This document shows, piece by piece, positions 1-12,190 of a DNA stretch of 64,000 nucleotides. A program made the translations under genes and the position numbers. The notes beneath the pieces are model-generated. The model did not search any database and was not told the origin of the DNA. It worked only from the letters and a program-made list of their open reading frames with translations. Within the stretch, counting starts at the first letter, position 1; each line of letters opens with the position of its first letter. The DNA is from Epiperipatus broadwayi (lineage: Eukaryota; Onychophora; Udeonychophora; Euonychophora; Peripatidae), in NCBI GenBank assembly GCA_028023455.1, contig JAQFVV010012420.1:5285770-5349769 (forward strand), given 5' to 3'.

Positions 1-649
1 ACCAATTCAACTACGAAATGAATAACCTAAGATTACCCTCCCTTAATATAACTTTACAAAACTATATAACCATTCACGCCCGACTTAAATTTAACATTTA
101 AATACGTTCGCACAGATTTGTTTAAAAATGTTGGGTATAGATCGATTACATAGATTCCACGGTCAAAAACATTTCAAAATAAACATAAACGATCAAAATA
201 CAAAATTATTGATACCGACAATCGCAGAGGGAAACTTATAAGTAACCCAATAGTATTCACCATAAGATACTTGCATTGTCACCAATAACTTAAAAGACAT
301 CCGAATAAATACATTTTAGATACTCACCGTAAGATATCATTATTTATAGAATGTCTATATATTTTGATCAAATATGAAAACCAAAATATAATTAACCGCA
401 AACGAATCCATGCAAGCGTCTATAAACAACTTAAATTTCATACATTTAAATAATCTTTACAATAAGAAAAAAAATGGAAATGATGTTTGTCAATCGGAAA
501 ACATAGAAAATTAAACATTATTAATTTGATTTAAAAACTTACAAAAGTCAGATAAGAGTCCGTTTTAACATTTAAGTTGGCTTGTTTATCAATTTGTAAA
601 ACTTGACGAAAGTTCTCAATTGATTTTAATAATTGTTCCTTTCATATAG
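1..649. other. AT-rich DNA, no gene seen
   Basis: No ORF, RNA-like fold or recognised repeat is visible. The last 30 bases (a pyrimidine-rich stretch ending in an AG at 648-649) could be an intron 3' end for the exon-like island that follows. Confidence 0.5.
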
Positions 650-716
650 CTTATGGAATTCCCGCGATGCCTCCGTTGGAAGGTAATGTTCTGGAGATGG
701 CAATAGCTGGTTCAAG
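650..716 (+). other. possible host exon (short, GC-richer island)
   Basis: A 67-base island is clearly less AT-rich than its surroundings. It is preceded by a pyrimidine tract ending CATATAG and followed by a possible donor (AAG/GTATCA); an alternative donor GTAATG lies inside it near 693. One frame reads YGIPAMPPLEGNVLEMAIAG without a stop, starting after two bases of a split codon. I do not recognise the protein. No partner exon can be linked to it. It could be chance, but the combination of composition, open frame and acceptor context is better than background. Confidence 0.25.
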
Positions 717-2700
717 GTATCACAGTCTTTTCATTTTTTTTTTTTATAGAGAGTGTGGTATGTGCGTCATACCACATCTCTCAAACACAAAACGCTGGAA
801 CTGTCCGAAAAAACTGTCTTTCCCTTTTTATATTATCCACAAGGATTCAATGAACAAAACGTCACTAGTCTATCACTTTCGTTAGGGTCCGAGCCAAGGC
901 TTAGTGCTTCCATTGGTCAAGCTAAAATTTCTTTCTTCTCTTATCTAACTTTTCATCTGACTTTTTAATTAAACAGCTTTTAGATAATTAATAAACAATC
1001 ATTTCCATTTACAGATTACAGGAATTAATTAATACCTGTTTTTATTTTAACTTACGTTATTTTTTTATTAAAATATTTTTATATTTCAACCTTGTATTTT
1101 TTTATTAAAAAAAATACGTTCAAATACTTTTTTTTTTTTTTTGTTTATGAAAAAAAATATTTTTAAAGTTTAGCATCTGTGCGAATATATACGTTTAACA
1201 ATATTTTAATTTTAGCGTTTAGTTTTTTACTTTTATTTGCGAACTTTTATTAAGTTTTTATTTTAAATTAATGTAACGACATATTTATATATCGTTACAA
1301 TATATATATATATTATTTCTACATGTCACAGTATTTTTAGCAAGTGTTCATAGCTCAGGGTATCATAAAAACTGATTGGGAATTACCATATTTGTGTTAT
1401 TAATATTTGTGTTCTAAGGATAAAAAAAATTATGGGCAATAAGATTGTGTGACTAATCATAACCTTTTTATTAAAATTGTATTTACAAATTAGTAAAGGG
1501 ATAAAAATTATAACTTGGATTGTTATGATACTTATAATTTAATTTCATTTAAGGAATAATGAGATTAATCATGAAATTTATGTGTATAAAAAAAAACAAC
1601 CTTATATCACAAATTTATTATAAAGACCAATTATTAAATTTATATAAAGATAATATTTATTATTTTCTATTTGGATTGCTATATTTAATATTGTTTCGTT
1701 TGCATTTTTAATATTATTAATAGAAACTGCATTTGGTTGCAGCAGTATAGAATGATTTTAATTATTACAGTCATTTTAAACTGCAGAAGAATGTAATCAC
1801 AAGCTGCTTCTGTATATTATACAGAAAATCATTAATTGGTTGATGAAGATATGGGCAGGTAGAAATGTGGTAAGTGGAATCCATCATAACAAAAATGAAT
1901 ATGCCTTTGAACAGTTTGAAAAACCAAGAAGATAATATAAATGTGATGTTGATTTGATAATGCTTAATAATAACAATAGTTAAGCATATATATTGTATTT
2001 TGATGATCAACATGTTACACTTTTTTATACCATATTTAATGGATTTCTATACTTGTTAGTGTGGAGTTACTTGCCACACATTTTTGACTATAATTGATGA
2101 TGAGCTTGCTGAAAAATATCTGTTTAAAAACCTATTGCTAATAATATTGATTTTACTATAGCAATGTTTCCTACTTATCATATGCATGCACCTTATGATA
2201 CTGAGAATACTAGAATATTTATTATTTTGGACTGTTCACATTATTTAACATTCATAATGGCACCACTAGTAAACCAGGTTTGAATCTGTATCTATTTAAT
2301 GATCATCCCATCAGCATTGAACTATAGTTTAGGATTCATAAAATTCATTCATAATATTTCATTACTTTGCTTAAACCTCTGGTAAATTGGTGAAATGCAT
2401 AAATGAAAAATGAACAAATGCAAAAATGTATAACATTCAGAAAGTTTTAATCCACATAACAGCAATCATGTATTGTAAGTACATACTCTCTCAAACAATA
2501 TATTTTATTCCAAAATGGTTAGTGCAACCTTTGTTTTGTATAATTGTATAATAATAACAGCTCTACAGTTGTTTATCTATTGACAATCCAGGTAAAGCTC
2601 CAGTTTTATTTGTTTAAAATTAATTTAAAGCCTTTATTTAACAAGATAAAATTCTTATCTCTTATTACAAAATTTTGTAGTCAATTGCTTCATACCTCAT
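717..2700. other. AT-rich non-coding DNA with one small hairpin
   Basis: Nothing coding is supported; short ORFs here look random. A hairpin at 749-782 pairs GAGAGTGTGGTATG with its near-perfect complement across a 5-base loop, preceded by a poly-T run. (TA)n is present near 1300-1312. Confidence 0.5.
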
Positions 2701-2719
2701 TTATTAAATTTGTTTAAAT

Positions 2720-4100
2720 TTGGCATTCAAAATTTACAAAATAAGAAATTTGTCTAATGATAGTTTGGTGATTAATATGGAGACTGAGCTGTTACATGAC
2801 CAGGTGGCTGGTGCCAATTCCATTAACACTGAATTCCAAAGTATAAAGATAATACAAACAGATGCTAATGATGGTAAAAATAGTATTCACCAGATCAGTA
2901 GCAAAAGTAATAATCAAATAGTTATAAGTAATAAAAGTAATATTTCAACCATTTTTAATTTTACTAACACTAAGTTCCAAAGTTCAAAGATAATACAAAC
3001 ATATGCTAGTGTTACAAAAATTAACCCTCAACAGCAAGTAATAATAATCCAGTAGATATTAATAATAAAAGTAACAATATGTAAACTATCCCCAAGTCAC
3101 CTCCAAAGTATAGAAAAAACACTCCTAATGACATAGAAGCACAATCCCCCTCTACAGTTTGAAACACAGATGTTCTTATGATACTCAATGGTAGGTTCAA
3201 CAATTTGATCCAAAGAGGATTATTTGCACTTTTTAAAACATTTTTTTCTACTAGGTTTATAATTATATCTTCTATAGACATCAACATTTCTCTATATACA
3301 TTTCCAAGGCAATTATTATTTGATGCAATATCCTAGCACGGGCTGTGAAATACCATTGCACATATTGCTGACCATCCAAATCCCAGGTATTTGATAAATT
3401 GAGTTCTTTCAGACCACATAGAGAGACCAATTTCAAACACAAATAAAAACACTTGGAAACCTTGCCTTAATTATGATGTATCCAAATTGCTACAGCTGTA
3501 TCACACGCACCCTTTAAGATTTCCAGTGTATGATGCAGCCATTGCCAAAGTAATGGTTTTTTACCCCATATATTTAAAGGATAACCCTATACCCATTTCT
3601 ACTAACAGCTATAATTTCAAATTTCAACTGCACCATGACATTGATCCAAACATAATTCCAACACATTCTTGATCAAGAAGCTACCATATGCCTATATGTC
3701 AGAGGATTGAAACCTCAATGCTACTCCTGTCATCAATGGGGTCACTTAGTGGTGCAATGTATTAATCTCCAAACTTCACTTTCAGTAAAAACAGCTGATT
3801 GCCTAAATCCCCAAGTCAACAAAGAACACTCGATAGCAAATCTTTTCATGATTACATACATAAATAGCAAAGAATTTATTCATGCATATACTACCTATCC
3901 TATACACTCAACCATCCTCAACCTTACTCCACCACCTATTGATTTGACACTACATGAGGCAGACAATGATAATCATGCCACCTTTATTAATATACAAACA
4001 ATCCCTGATTTAGATAATATTGTGTCCAAACTTTTTAATGCAACAACTGAAGATAGCACTGTCACAAATAAGGTTAATACTGCCCCATAAGCTCTTATAT
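2720..4100 (+). pseudogene. LINE relic 1, gag-like ORF1 (decayed)
   Basis: A decayed copy of the ORF1 of the A/B LINE family found at 23851-34577. The N-terminal part contains a repeated phrase (FQS-KIIQT-A) matching the TYANGTKIN region of element A. Further on, PIYLKDNPIPISTNSYNFKF (about 3555-3625) matches the RRM-like region, and a CCHC knuckle CYSCHQWGHLVVQC is intact at about 3719-3760. Several frameshifts and stops separate these blocks, so no functional protein can be made. By homology ORF1 is an RNA-binding ribonucleoprotein component of LINE retrotransposition. The 5' end of the element is not defined; anything upstream of about 2700 shows no similarity I can see. Confidence 0.75.
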
Positions 4101-4534
4101 ACAATCATATGCATGACAATGACCATATTATTTATAATTATACCTCAACACATATCATGGAGACAATTTCTCCATGTTGACCATCTATATCAGGCAGCTC
4201 TTCCTCCATCGTTTCTAATGAAACAAAAAATCCTGGAATGTCCCCCCAAACCAAAAACAGATGTGGTTGACCTGTTGATGCTGCACATGGACTCTGTAGA
4301 AAGCAGTCTTACATTCATGGAAACTGAATGCTTCTTAGCTGACTCCATAGATCAATTTATCTCTACCTCCCATATTCAACAAATACACTCAACAGCTAAA
4401 CTGGAAAGTGTTATTTACTGATCAATGACCATTATAAATTCATAATTGTATAAACAGATTTTTCAGAAAACATTAAAAATTTACACCCATCCTACTTGAT
4501 GACTAGAATTAATTACCCTAAAAACCCCTGATAA

Positions 4535-6337
4535 ATGAAACTAAAAATTACTGCACTTAATGTTCAAGGTATCAACTCAATATCTAAACTTTTTTTAATT
4601 AAACAAGTGGATAAGCAATATACAACCCCACATGTTTAAAATGAAAATATAATCTCAGATTGACCCTGCTGCTTACCTTAATAAACAGGCTTCTTTGTCT
4701 GCTTCAGGGACACATTTTGGTATTGTTATAACTCCCAATTGCCTATTCTCATCATTCAATATTAGTTATACAGATTCAAATCTTTTGATCACCACATTTC
4801 ACTGCTGTATTACAACACTAAATATTATATTTGTATATATCCCTCCTGGTAATACTGTTATTTCAACCATTATTCTGATAATTAACTCCTTATTTGTTTC
4901 TTCATCATATCCAATGGGAGATTGTAATCTTGATTATCAAAAATTCATGTCAACATAGCTTTACCTAATAACCTTTCAATTTATGAGAGGTCAAGGCTTT
5001 TTGTCTTCCAACTCTGTCACTTTTCAAAATAAGTGGCACGCCCCACTCATTGATCTTTTATTTTTACTCACCAATTCTATATCATTTAATACAACTTGAC
5101 CTTAATTCTACTCCTTTCTCTGACTACTCTGGATAATCTCTCTTTCTGAATCTCTATGAACTACACATCACAGCCATTCATTTACATAAAACCATTTGAG
5201 TTCTTCTACCTGCAAATACCACAGAGTTCTTATTATTTGAAACATATATTATGTTGTGGAAATTGGAACAAATAGAATTTGATTCAGTGAAAAGGTACCT
5301 TGCCTTTATACATAAAATATCATTCAATATCCAACATCTCACATGGATTTTACCTCTATCTTCCTGCCTTCTGGCATTGGTAGATTTTTTGCATTCACAG
5401 ATTATATTAATAAATCTTGCACATAATACTCATCAACAATTATATACACTTTCCCAAGCTTATTAATAAACCACCAACCAACTTAAAGAATATCTTGCCA
5501 TTAAGAAAAAGAAGAATTTGTCTTACTCATTAACATACATGGAACTGAGGATATATTCACTGGACCCTGGGCTTGCCATCTACACTAAAACTTCCCATGG
5601 CACTCCAAATTGATGGTAATATGTGTACAAGCTGTAACATGATTAATCATATATACCAAAATTTCAAACAGAAATTACAAATCCACAATGCATTCACTGC
5701 ACCTTCAGACTTATTTGGGTCACCTGATACCAATTCTCCATTCCAAACCATATAATTTTCTGACAATCTTGTCACTATAAATAACTTATGTCACCCAGGT
5801 TCCAATGGAATCCAATGGAATCCCTGCTTTTGTTTTGCCCATCTTAGACACTCTACTACACTATACCTCTGTTATCTGGCAAATTATCCCAAAGGATATA
5901 TTACATCAAAGGTCAATATCCAATCTCAATTGTACAATTTACCAAAAAAAACCAGGTTTAAGTTCTACTCCAACCAATTTTCATCCATTTTCCATGGGGC
6001 CGCTGGGAATTAAGATAATGGAAAAATTTGTTATCAAAAGCCACACATACTTCCTTTAATTTCCAATATGCAGTTTATAAAAAATGCTCTTTTGCCATAA
6101 TGCTGCTCTGATGTTTAAAGCAGTCTTGAACTTGATTCAAGATCAAAAAATGCTCCAATTGCAGTTCATCTAGATACAGAGTCTGCATTCAACTTTATGT
6201 CTATTCCCATTCTGATTGATATGCTACCTAACACTACCATTCCAATAAACATTACATGACCACCACCTCTTATGCTTGTGTATAACTGTTGTTAAAACAG
6301 GCAAAACTCGCTATATATATATATATATATATATATA

Positions 6338-6372
<35 letters not shown>

Positions 6373-7886
6373 GTTTTGCCTGTTTTAACTACCATTCCAA
6401 TTATTCTGCTATACTTAATTAACAACTTACTGCAGAGAGATACATACCATTCTTAATGGGACAAGTTTATTATCATTCACCTTTACACAAACTATCTCCC
6501 AAGGATCATCTTTTAGTGCACTGCTCTTCACTTTCTACATAAATCCCCTATTGACACACATACAACAAACATTTTAGGCACCCAAATCATACATACCAAT
6601 ATATTCTATGCATAGCTTATATGGGTGATATCATTGTCTACCTGCCATTTCATAAGCATCTGACCACATAGCAAAGCAGCCTCAATCAATATACAGCTGC
6701 ACATAAACTTAGACTTAACATTATATATACCAACAACCCATACACTCAAATATTCCAGAGAAAGGCAATCTCTTTTTTAGGTTTTCTATTTTACTTGCGC
6801 TCACGATGAAGAACTTCTTACAAAATAAGTTTAATGAAAATGCTACACAGATTACCAACTTCCTCTCCAAAGCTTATCTCTCCCTTTATGCTAAAATTTA
6901 TATATACTCATAATTATTTCTCCCTTTATGCTAAAATTCACTTATTTAATATATTCATAATGACTAACATTCAATATTATTTGCCTATTGTTAAATTTTT
7001 AAAATTGTGTAGATCTTCTATCTCCTCTCTCTGCAATAAGCTGCATGGGGTAGGAAACAAGTTTAAATTTTAGCCAAGAGACTTAGTTGCCTACCCATTA
7101 ATACGGGTCTGAATCTTCACAGCACCCAAGCATTCTATATCCAAAAAGCTATAAATTCAATTACATCAATTGTTCAATGGTTCCCAGCACTACAATCACT
7201 GTTATAGGTAATCCTGATGATAGACTTTTTCCTATAGCAGCTTCATTTCTCACCTGACTTAGCCAATCAATCCTATCAGCATTTAACTGATCAACATTCC
7301 CAATGATTAATAAATACATATACTGGAAAACATATGCTATACTATATCTGGAGATGAACAAAGATTACCCTTCTCCCAGACTTGGTATCAATAACCACCA
7401 GCTACTCTGCTCCTTTTAAAGATGGTTCCTGGGACATAATTTTTTTGATTTCCTTGTTCATCTTAATCTACATGCATTGCCAACACCACATTTCCTCCAG
7501 TATCACTGTCTATATAAAAATAGAAGTCCATTCTGTATCTTATATAATGCAACAGAGACAACTCAACAACATCTTTTTTAGCAGTGTCAAGCCCTCAATC
7601 ACATCAGGACTATCATGCTAAATACATACAGATGACTAATTGCATCTATAAAACAGCTAATTCAATCCTATCAGAAAATAACCTTCCCACAGCACATGTA
7701 ATAACTTTCACCCTGTATGTATTCTGATGCACCCACTGCATGTTCACCTATGGAAACAACACCAGAAGACATCTAGCTACATTGATCAATAAATTTCAAT
7801 AAATCAAGGGCCAGGACAACAATACTGCACTTTCAGATATTTTTGCTGACACCTGGTCACTACTAAAACAACAATCTAATCTATAA
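4535..7886 (+). pseudogene. LINE relic 1, endonuclease/reverse transcriptase ORF2 (decayed)
   Basis: Begins with an ATG at 4535 followed by KLKITALNVQGINS, matching the endonuclease start of elements A and B. It ends with ADTWSLLKQQSNL and a TAA at 7884-7886, matching the C-terminus of A and B. Between them many stops and frameshifts occur. Recognisable pieces include the EN metal-binding region near 4910 (GDCNLDYQKF, with D altered to C in the GDFN motif), the RT palm entry near 5985 (FHPFSMGPLGIKIMEK), and an altered catalytic box near 6615 (AYMGDI where A has AYMDDV). A 141-base insertion at 6247-6387 interrupts it. The whole copy is dead. Confidence 0.8.
6233..6401. mobile_element. 141-bp insertion with (TA)n hairpin and 14-bp duplication
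   Basis: The sequence ACTACCATTCCAAT occurs at 6233-6246 and again at 6388-6401, flanking 141 bases that have no counterpart in the sister LINE copies; the host reading phase continues across the two copies. The insert ends in a near-perfect palindrome (6291-6389) whose arms GTTAAAACAGGCAAAACTCG and complement enclose a (TA)n core. The element class is unknown; the 14-bp duplication is longer than usual for a DNA MITE and resembles target-primed insertion. Confidence 0.6.
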
Positions 7887-8524
7887 TATGTCATAATTCA
7901 ACAATAACCACATTGAATAGGATTCAATGGTAACATCCATTACTCTCAACAAAATTCACCTTTACTAACTGCCTTCAATTCCATCCACCATCAGACTATA
8001 GAATTTACTTCCCATATATTGCAATCTACCAGCTATCACCATATTAAATTCTACTCTGAATTAACTTGTTTTTGTACAATACCCATAGCTTGAATTTATG
8101 CTACATAAATTATAAATTATCTCCCTAGTATACTACAAGATTATCAATTATAAGAACAATATTCAAGATTAATTTAGTGACTGCAAATAACTTTTACCAT
8201 GCCACCACATTTTACAAACTTGGGTCATATCTATCTAACTATGAAATTGAGGTTTTTATTGAAATTTTTTAAAACCTTAATGATTAAACTCATATTATCT
8301 GTGTTTCTAAGCTAGTAGTAGCATTTGTAAAAAACTCATATTATCTGTGTTTCTAAGCTAGTAGTAGCATTTGTAAAAAAATGTACCTTGAAACCTAATT
8401 ATTGTGACTCTTGAAATTAATTTATATAAAATCCCTGTACAACATGATTGCACATGTAACCTTTACAATCAATGTTATGTAATGCTGTGTAACCCAAAGG
8501 ATTAATAAAGTTTATTGTTGAAAA
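7887..8524 (+). other. LINE relic 1 3' UTR
   Basis: Non-coding tail of relic 1. It ends with an AATAAA at 8504-8509 followed by TTATTGTTGAAAA, which matches the 3' termini of elements A, B and C (AATAAA then TTGAAA within about 15 bases). That places the element's 3' end near 8524. Confidence 0.6.
8288..8379. repeat. two tandem copies of a 46-bp unit
   Basis: The unit beginning ACTCATATTATCTGTG and ending AGCATTTGTAAAAA occurs twice back to back (8288 and 8334) with almost no divergence, inside the 3' UTR of relic 1. Confidence 0.9.
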
Positions 8525-8582
8525 TCATCATCATAATGATGATGATGAGAAGGATGAGGATGAGAAGAAGGAGGAGGAAGAA
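8521..8582. repeat. ATC/GAT and GAA/GGA trinucleotide repeat between relics 1 and 2
   Basis: Degenerate trinucleotide repeats lie between the 3' terminus of relic 1 and the 5' region of relic 2, in the same position that (TAA)n holds between elements A and B. Confidence 0.8.
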
Positions 8583-8788
8583 GTGCGGTCCTGCTGTGCA
8601 ACTGAAGCGACATTGAGACACAGCTCCAAGCTTAAAACTTGTAAAACAGTGAAGAATGAAAAGTAAGTCTGTAAACATTTTAAAAAATGAAAATATATCC
8701 ATACTAATCTTCATAAATAATTTTCTTATCTGAATATCAAGGTAAAAGCTTAATTCTCAAAGTTAAAAGTTGTTGCAACAAAAAGAAT
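8583..8788 (+). other. LINE relic 2 presumed 5' UTR
   Basis: About 200 bases between the trinucleotide repeat and the ORF1 start of relic 2. It is GC-richer at its beginning. No similarity to the 5' ends of A or B is obvious. Confidence 0.4.
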
Positions 8789-10235
8789 ATGGCGTCACAG
8801 CAAAAAAGTAACAAAACTAATGGCACAAAAACAGATAATAATGATACAATCACAACTAGCAACATTAAAACATGTGCAAATGTTACAAAAATGGCTTCAA
8901 CCCAACAAATATAACACCTCATTCAACTTCTGCACAAACTCCTGGATTTAAAAAAGCAAGTAATTCTGATTTTAATGATGTAAATCTGGAAAAAGATGAA
9001 CTGTCTGAACCACCATTAACCACTGGATTCTAGAGGAATTGAAAATAATTAGCGCTGACATTAATAACACCATACCAAATAAACTTTTTAATATTTTCAA
9101 GAAATTCTTCTCAAGTAGATTGATAGTTATTGCATCCACAGACAAAAACCTCACGCTATACAAATTTCCAAGGGAGTTATTGTATGAATGACTAACAGCA
9201 AATGCAAGTTAGGAAACAATCTCAAGCATTGGGGTTTCACCCCAACTCCCAATATTTAGCAATTAAATTTTTCGAGGAGTTTCAAAAAGATAGATTTCAA
9301 ACACTGATGAAAACCGTAGGAAACTGCATTAATTATTGTCAATCAAAACATTAAAAAATTATATAATGGGCTCCATTAAGAACACTATTTTGGCTATATT
9401 ATCCAGGATTTCCAAAATATGATGCAACCATTTGGAAAAACAATATACTTAAAGCCTATATATCTAAATGACACACCAACCCCAGTGTGGAGTAATAGTT
9501 TTAGCTTTAAAATTAAACTCAATGATTCTGTATCCAGAGAATATCCCAACTTAAATTATTGATCAGGAAGCAATTTTCAATCTGCACATAAGAGGTCTAA
9601 GACCAAAATTTTTTACATGTGGAGATCAAGGTCATCTTGCAACAAATTGCAACAATAAAAAAGGTATTAATAATTCAGACAAATAAAAACCAATCACAAA
9701 CAACAGATAATGAACACCAACCAATAAGAACATCTATGCCAGAGATAGAAAAAAACACAAGAGAACACAAACATTAACCAGTGGCTTAAGGAAAGTGACA
9801 AAATAATAATTCAGAATGAAGGCCTTCTAGATTTAACAGTCAAAAAAATAACTGATGAGCAAGCACCAAACAGAGAAATAAAACACATGCTTATAATGCT
9901 CTCAGTTCAAAACACCAATCAGACAACAGGATAGCAGTTTACAGCAGACAAAGAAGAAAAAACAGTGAAATTAATAAGAGCACTCATTGTCAGCCAATTT
10001 AAATAACAAGAATGAAAAACAAAACATCAGAAGTTATAATGCAATTAATTAAACCATATCTACCTTTGATAAAAAAAATACTCCCAACCCAGAAAGAAAA
10101 TCTGGGCATGGCCAAAGAAAAATAGGTAAGCCAAAAAGGTAAAAAATGATGAAACCTATCAAGAAAATTCAATGATATGAAGCCAATTAAGCTACTCAGC
10201 AGATGAAGAATTAGAACCAGACTACTAAGATGCCC
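8789..10235 (+). pseudogene. LINE relic 2, gag-like ORF1 (decayed)
   Basis: Starts with ATGGCGTCACAGCAA, like element A ORF1. It retains blocks matching A: the segment near 9085 (PNKLFNIFKKFFSS), the LYKFPRELL block near 9158, TPTPVWSNSFSFKIKLND near 9475, and the knuckle at about 9600-9655 (FFTCGDQGHLATNC), where the first zinc-binding Cys has become Phe. A basic stretch near 10090-10140 (ERKSGHGQRKIGKPKR in one frame) corresponds to the AT-hook region of A and B. Many stops and frameshifts make it non-functional. Confidence 0.75.
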
Positions 10236-10237
10236 TA

Positions 10238-10292
10238 GAACAACCAGCAATATTAAGCCAAGTTCAACAACCAGCAATATTAAGCCAAGTCT
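10238..10292. repeat. 27-bp tandem duplication
   Basis: A 27-base unit containing CAACCAGCAATATTAAGCC is present twice in tandem at the ORF1/ORF2 junction of relic 2. Confidence 0.85.
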
Positions 10293-10320
10293 TGATACAA
10301 ACACATCTACTATGCACAAA

Positions 10321-11853
10321 TAGGAAGAAACTGAAAATTGCCACAATTAATACAAGGGCTTTAAATTCAACCTCGAAAATCACAAAGCTCAAACAATGGA
10401 TTTCAATAACACAACCACATATACTTGGATTATTGGAAACAAAAATCTATGCCAGTTCACAAATTGACCCAGCAAAATATTTAGCCCAAGAAGGGTGCTG
10501 TGCATGCTCCAGGAATTCTTCATTCCCTTCAGCAGACATAGTTCTACTCATATCCACACACTTCCTATTCACTTCCTTCAAAATAATATTCACAGATTCA
10601 ATTTTATTAATTGAAACCTTTCAACATAAAATTATAAACATTAATATAATTTACGTTTATGTGGCTATACAAGAAAACACTATAATAATGAATATAAATT
10701 CAACACTAACTAGTACAGCAAATCCAATGATACTAATAGGTGATTGCAGCACAACATACCAGAGATTTAGATAGAAATGACTTCATAGAATTTCTATACT
10801 GTTGATGAGTGGAGAGGGCTTCATAACAATGAATACAATACATTCATCGCTCATTAATCTATGTTTCTACTCCCTGATGCTACACCACCAAATAACATTC
10901 AAACTAACCCCTTCAACTTTCTGTGATCACTCAGTGCAAATAATATCATTAAACCCTACACAAATACAAACATCAATTTTTCAATTAGCAAGAATGGTCA
11001 GAATTTTACTTCCAGCAACCAGCCCAGAATTTGTCTTTTCAGAGACACACATCATGTTAAACAAAATTAAAGAAATTAATCTCAACCCTATACAATAGTA
11101 TCTTGCATATGCAAACATTCTTTTTTTTTTTCAATATATTTCATACAACTAAAAAACAACCACCACCATCCAAACTATTCACACTTGCAAATGAACTCCA
11201 CAAATGCATAACCACGATTACCTTTTTACATCACACACAGCAGTATATATATATATAGTTGAACACAGACACATAACAAAGCATGTGATGCTAAAAGAAT
11301 ATATAAAAATCAAAAAAACAAAATTTGTCTAACACATCCACACACATGGACAAGGGAATATATTAAATGGGCATTAGGAAACCCACCAACCATCAAAGTT
11401 CCAATGGCAATTGAAACAAAGGAAGGCACATATGCAGAACACAATATGATCCTACCTGTTTTTGAATACTTTAAAAGCAAATTACAAACAAGACCACCAC
11501 TTACAAGACACACAAAGCTATTTGGATCAACAGAAACTGAAAGGCCATTCACTACAAATGACTTCCTAACAAAGCTAGCTACTATACCAAGAAGATATCA
11601 TACAGGAAGCCCTGAAATTCCATTGTTCATGTTGAAATACCTAAGTCAATACACAGCAAATTATTTATGCAACTTAGCCAACAACTTATTGCAGGAAATT
11701 CAGAATATAGAGGGAATTTATCCCATTGCATTTGTTCCCTTTAACAAAAAATCACCCCCCTCCCCATCACTGATGACCTTTGACCAATTTCCATGGGATC
11801 ATTATCAATCAAAATAATTTAAAAAATTATAAAGGAAAAAATAGAACCACACA
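10321..11853 (+). pseudogene. LINE relic 2, ORF2 (decayed, 3'-truncated)
   Basis: Matches the first half of element A ORF2: KLKIATINTRALNSTSKI at the start (the initiator ATG is now AGG), LGLLETKIYASSQIDPAKY, ILIGDCSTTYQRF (GDFN degraded to GDCS), and the pre-RT linker near 11340-11560. It ends in the RT entry motif at about 11775-11850, where the codon before PISMG is TGA (11781-11783). The match stops abruptly at about 11853, where Penelope-like sequence on the other strand begins, so the RT palm and C-terminus are missing. Confidence 0.75.
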
Positions 11854-12190
11854 TATTTCTGTTCTTTTTCAATGGTCCATTTCAAGCCACTCAACTTATT
11901 TAACTTCTCTACCAGAAAATTTATAGTATTGGTATTTCTGCAAACAAAAACATCATCCACATACCTTTTGTAAATTTTTGACATCTTTTAAAGTACACAT
12001 ATATAAAATACTCTCATATGTAGACAAAACAAAATTGTTAACTTGTACCACAAAAGGCAGACCTATGAACCAGCCTTCAGGCATTTTACAATATCCACTA
12101 CCTTCAAAAGAAGCAACAGCGTTATCAAAAAATTTTAAAGACTCAATAACAAATTTTGAACATATTTACAACATCTTTGCTTTTTAATTA
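11854..12190 (-). pseudogene. Penelope-like element RT fragment
   Basis: Read on the minus strand, about 11869-11985 gives KIYKRYVDDVFVCRNTNTIN followed by FLVEKLNKLSGLKWTIEKEQ. This matches the Penelope-like RT palm (R-Y-V-D-D, then a leucine/asparagine helix, then an E-x-E element). Upstream (12060-12130 on the minus strand) a less clear GLPF segment may be the G-L-P-M-G-S box. One frameshift separates the two parts. Both ends are truncated. Similarity is by motif only; an RT of another class is less likely because of the YVDD box with the LN helix. Confidence 0.55.

Noticed and set aside
667-968. Two overlapping short ORFs downstream of the exon candidate
   Set aside because: They run through a poly-T tract and a hairpin; only the first ~50 bases have exon-like composition.
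11978-12187. Plus-strand ORF of 69 codons
   Set aside because: It is the antisense shadow of the Penelope-like RT fragment.
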